Below, one piece after another: positions 61,410 to 64,000 of a DNA stretch of 64,000 nucleotides. The position numbers and the translations under genes are program-made. This DNA is from Kordiimonas aquimaris (GTDB taxonomy: Bacteria; Pseudomonadota; Alphaproteobacteria; Sphingomonadales; Kordiimonadaceae), in assembly GCF_025574485.1 (NCBI RefSeq), contig NZ_JAOBPO010000004.1, positions 62,001-126,000 on the forward strand, in the 5' to 3' direction. Below the pieces are notes generated by a model, which was not told where the DNA came from, did no database searches, and was given only the letters and a program-made list of their open reading frames with translations. Within the stretch, counting starts at the first letter, position 1. Every line of letters begins with the position of its first letter.

Positions 61410-62564
61410 TCATTCGAAAACTGAATTAAGCGCCTGATTTAGGTCAGATATCAGGTCACTTGCGTCTTCGATACCGACAGAGATACGTAACAGGTTTTCC
61501 GGAATGCCGGTGTGTGGTTCTATAGTATGTCTATGTTCCACAAGGCTCTCAACACCCCCGAGTGATGTGGCCCGATGAAACAAATGCAGATTTCCGGCAA
61601 CTTTAAGAGCATCGTCAGGGGAACCATTTACCAGAAATGACATCAAACAGCCGTATCCACCGGTCATTTGCGAGGAAGCCAATTTATATCCTTCATGACT
61701 AGGCAAACCCGGGTACAACACACGGGAAATATGTGGATGTTTCTCAAGATATTCTGCGACTTTTTGCGCATTACTGCACATGCGCTCCATTCTTAGCGGA
61801 AGTGTGCGCATGCCGCGCACTAGAAGCCATGCGTCGAATGCACTCAGTACAGCGCCAGCATCGTGGCGGTCTGTTTTGATTTCTTCCCAAACGAGAGTAT
61901 CAACAGCGTTCGTGGAAAGCACACCTGCCAACACGTCAGAATGACCATTTATCGCTTTTGTTGCGGACTGCATTACAATGTCTGCCCCGAGGTCGAGCGC
62001 CTTTGTGAGAATAGGGGTGGCGGCTGTGCCGTCCACAAGAAGAAGGGCACCTACTGATTTTGCACACTTGGATGCAAATACAATATCGGTTGTTTTTAAC
62101 CATGGATTTGACGGTGTTTCGATGAGAACTAAAGCGGGCTTGTAGTTTTCACAGGCGTTTTTGAGTTGGCTATTGTCAGGCGTATCCAATTCGTGAAGCT
62201 CAATTTCACGGCGCGCGCAGAAAGCTTGAATCCATTTAAGAGTACCCCAATAGATATTTGTTTGCACAACAACGCATGACTTATTGGGTATTGTTCTGAA
62301 AACTGCGGCAGTGGCAGCCATGCCGGATGGAAAGAGCAGGCTTTCTTTTGCGTTTTCAAGTTTTGCAAGAATGGTTTCCGCCAGTCGGATGTTGTCTCGG
62401 TCGTCTCGCCCATAAGCATTATCTGGATTTATCAGCGCATATTCGCTGTTGCGTGCATATGTGGTGGATAGCTGAATAGATGGAACGACACCGCCAGATG
62501 TTTGATCAATAGCACCTGCCGCTCGTGCTGCAATAGTAGCTGGTTTAAGTGTTTTTTTTGTCAT
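61410..62564 (-). CDS. Trans-sulfuration family PLP enzyme (cystathionine gamma-synthase-like)
   Basis: A 384-residue Cys/Met-metabolism PLP enzyme starting at 62564 (MTKKTLKPATIAARA); the frame open to 62612 would overlap the upstream gene. The PLP lysine lies in M-Q-S-A-T-K-A-I-N-G-H-S-D-V-L-A-G, with S-G-M-A-A-T-A and SLGGVESLVEHR segments. MetB, MetC, MetZ and methionine gamma-lyase share these motifs; cystathionine gamma-synthase or a beta/gamma-lyase is likely. It lies 22 bp downstream of the amidohydrolase gene, probably co-transcribed. Confidence 0.88.
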   Translation of the reverse strand: MTKKTLKPATIAARAAGAIDQTSGGVVPSIQLSTTYARNSEYALINPDNAYGRDDRDNIRLAETILAKLENAKESLLFPSGMAATAAVFRTIPNKSCVVVQTNIYWGTLKWIQAFCARREIELHELDTPDNSQLKNACENYKPALVLIETPSNPWLKTTDIVFASKCAKSVGALLLVDGTAATPILTKALDLGADIVMQSATKAINGHSDVLAGVLSTNAVDTLVWEEIKTDRHDAGAVLSAFDAWLLVRGMRTLPLRMERMCSNAQKVAEYLEKHPHISRVLYPGLPSHEGYKLASSQMTGGYGCLMSFLVNGSPDDALKVAGNLHLFHRATSLGGVESLVEHRHTIEPHTGIPENLLRISVGIEDASDLISDLNQALNSVFE

Positions 62565-62586
62565 AGTTATCTCAGTTTGTTGTTGG

Positions 62587-63816
62587 TTATTTAGTCCAGC
62601 GAATTTCACCATTAATCATTACAACATCCACATTATTGAGCGCTTCAATGTCTTGATGAGGGTTGCCTTTGATGGCTATTAAATCAGCCAAGTAACCAGG
62701 GGCGATTGTACCAATCTGATCGCCCATGTTGAGCGAAGTGGCGGCTAATGAGGTTGCAGACACGAGAGCATCCATTGCAGGCTGCCCGCCAACATTAACG
62801 CGGTAAATCAGCTCTTCCATATTGCGGCCATGTGCCCCAGCTACTGCATCTGTTCCAAACAAGATATTCAAGTTTGGTACTGTAAGTGCAGCTTTGAATG
62901 CTTCTAATGATTTGGGAATAGCCGCTTGCAAACCTTCAAAGCCAGCCTCATTAAAATTGCCAATGCCTGAGTAACGGTCTTGATTGTCGAAGTAATTTTG
63001 GAAAATCAGATGTGTATGCGGCGCATAGTAGGTACCGTTCTCTGCAAGGCTAACCAAAGTTTTTCGGTCAAGTAGGGCGCCGTGTTCGACAGCATTGCAT
63101 CCTGCTCTGCTGGCTCGCAGCGCCGCTTCAGGGCCGTGAGCATGAACGACAGCACGCAACCCTTGTTGCTTGGCTTCGCCGCAAGCTGCATCAAGTTGTT
63201 CTTGTGATAAGTTTGGTGCGCCACCTGTGCGAATGCTCTCGGAGCCAAATATTTTGATTACGTCAGCACCTTCGGCTTTTAATTCGCGTACCCTCTCGCG
63301 CATGGCATCAGGGTCTCCAGTGCGCTCGAACAGTGCGCCCATTGAGGTGAGTACACGCGGTCCTGGCACTAAGCCGCGGTTAAGCATGTCACGTACCGGA
63401 CCGTCTTCGGGGCCACCCAGTGATTGTACAGTTGTTACGCCTGCTTTCATCATGCTGTATGCGTTTTCAGTTGCATAAAGAACATGATCTTTCGGTTTTG
63501 CATCAATGTCCCAGCGGCCATCAGGGCCAAAGTGCCAACCAAGATGGACATGCGTATCAATAATGCCTGGCATTACAGTATACTCAGACCAATCCAGAAC
63601 ACGACTACCTTCGCCTTTGCCTGCTTCAACTATGTCAATAATCTTGCCATCGCGTACGATGATGTCACGCGCCGCCACCGACTGACCAAGACCATCTAGT
63701 ATAAGCCCGGCTTTGATAACTATGGTTTCAGCGGTATTATTCTGCGCCTGTAATCCTATTGATCCTGCTATTATTGTAACTACAGCAATAATAACCTTGA
63801 ACGTGAAGCCAGCCAT
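62587..63816 (-). CDS. Exported amidohydrolase (imidazolonepropionase/Xaa-Pro dipeptidase-like)
   Basis: A 409-residue amidohydrolase from the ATG at 63816, preceded by AAAGGGGAT; the signal peptide (residues ~1-25) ends SIGLQAQ. Motifs: M-P-G-I-I-D-T-H-V-H (H-x-H), a carboxylated-lysine candidate in A-D-V-I-K-I-F, V-V-H-A-H-G, A-V-E-H-G and the Asp in L-F-G-T-D-A-V-A-G. It matches the Sgx9260-type group that includes prolidases hydrolysing Xaa-Pro or Xaa-Arg dipeptides. Together with the nearby amidase and M3 peptidase it suggests periplasmic peptide breakdown. Confidence 0.9.
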   Translation of the reverse strand: MAGFTFKVIIAVVTIIAGSIGLQAQNNTAETIVIKAGLILDGLGQSVAARDIIVRDGKIIDIVEAGKGEGSRVLDWSEYTVMPGIIDTHVHLGWHFGPDGRWDIDAKPKDHVLYATENAYSMMKAGVTTVQSLGGPEDGPVRDMLNRGLVPGPRVLTSMGALFERTGDPDAMRERVRELKAEGADVIKIFGSESIRTGGAPNLSQEQLDAACGEAKQQGLRAVVHAHGPEAALRASRAGCNAVEHGALLDRKTLVSLAENGTYYAPHTHLIFQNYFDNQDRYSGIGNFNEAGFEGLQAAIPKSLEAFKAALTVPNLNILFGTDAVAGAHGRNMEELIYRVNVGGQPAMDALVSATSLAATSLNMGDQIGTIAPGYLADLIAIKGNPHQDIEALNNVDVVMINGEIRWTK

Positions 63817-63943
63817 GGCAAATCCCCTTTGTGCGTCAAACCCATACCAACAGTAACGCAATCACTCAGAATCCCAAACCGTTTCATAGTAGTGTTTTTT
63901 GTTTGCAATGCGCTACATTGAGGTTCTTATCGAAGGAGGCCTG

Positions 63944-64000
63944 ATGTCTGATTTGCTGATTATAGATGCGCCTAGTGTGCGTAAGCTTTTGACCATGCCG
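63944..64000 (+). CDS. Start of a probable ornithine cyclodeaminase-family gene (3' truncated)
   Basis: An ATG at 63944 follows a strong SD (GAAGGAGG, 63931-63938). Nineteen codons are visible before the window ends, reading MSDLLIIDAPSVRKLLTMP. 'L-I-I-D-A-x-x-V-R-x-L-L-x-M' is the usual opening of ornithine cyclodeaminase/mu-crystallin proteins, which act on imino or amino acids such as ornithine or proline derivatives. The call rests on this short stretch only. Confidence 0.55.
   Translation, partial: MSDLLIIDAPSVRKLLTMP

Noticed and set aside
1-64000. tRNA, rRNA, CRISPR, insertion sequences, prophage or integrase genes
   Set aside because: No transposase, integrase, repeat array or RNA gene pattern was seen on reading the coding content and gaps of the window.

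Overview
The window looks like chromosomal DNA of a free-living, probably marine, aerobic to microaerobic alphaproteobacterium with moderate G+C (mid-40s percent by eye, not counted). The evidence is a fixNOQP-GHIS type cbb3 oxidase locus with Fnr/FixK-type boxes, a rhizobial-type GlpSTPQUV glycerol ABC transporter, a RibB protein with a degenerate RibA-like half (RibBX), and a DeLey-Doudoroff galactose pathway. Kordiimonadales/Emcibacterales-like lineages would fit, but I cannot fix the genus. I found no rRNA, tRNA, CRISPR array, prophage or insertion sequence. Genes are densely packed, with many 1-8 bp overlaps and several probable GTG/TTG starts.

Layout. 1-2.2 kb: the end of a serine hydrolase and a renalase-like flavoprotein. 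2.3-14.1 kb: a low-oxygen respiration block. It holds a TauE/SafE-like copper/thiol membrane protein, ccoNOQP, ccoGHIS, ompW, hemN, an unknown 129-residue protein and a CRP/FNR regulator. Perfect TTGAC-N4-GTCAA boxes lie in front of the cco operon, ompW and the hemN/unknown pair. The regulator carries an E-x2-S-R recognition helix and a CX2CX5C cluster at its C terminus, a Bacillus-Fnr-like layout. 14.3-15.8 kb: a VOC protein, a DUF4199 membrane protein and a membrane-anchored LuxR-type regulator.

15.9-29.2 kb: galactoside catabolism. It has alpha-galactosidase (GH36), beta-galactosidase (GH42), a sodium/solute symporter, a probable galactose dehydrogenase, lactonase, dehydratase, KDGal kinase and KDPGal aldolase, a FadR-type GntR regulator, and an aerobic glycerol-3-phosphate dehydrogenase. 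Three intergenic regions share a TCATATAWATNATAWT-like element that is a good candidate for the GntR operator. Together with the glycerol transporter at 44-50 kb, this suggests use of galactosyl-glycerol compounds such as floridoside or galactolipid head groups (inference).

29.4-34.9 kb: a compact ABC/HlyD/TolC export operon whose ABC subunit has lost every ATPase motif while keeping an intact reading frame, followed by a TIGR03643-type and a DUF6134-type protein. I regard this as the best candidate for an under-described system. 34.9-44.1 kb: agmatinase-family hydrolase, RibBX, PfkB kinase, PLP dehydratase, a CadC-like membrane regulator and three secreted proteins of unknown function.

44.2-50.1 kb: GlpSTPQUV, whose two ATPases have complementary defects falling in one composite ATP site. 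50.1-53.9 kb: a HupE/UreJ, parvulin and DUF3604 (PHP-like) gene set. 54.2-64 kb: exported or lipid-anchored hydrolases (M3 peptidase, two amidohydrolases, an amidase, a paraoxonase-like propeller), a trans-sulfuration PLP enzyme, and the start of a probable ornithine cyclodeaminase-family gene.
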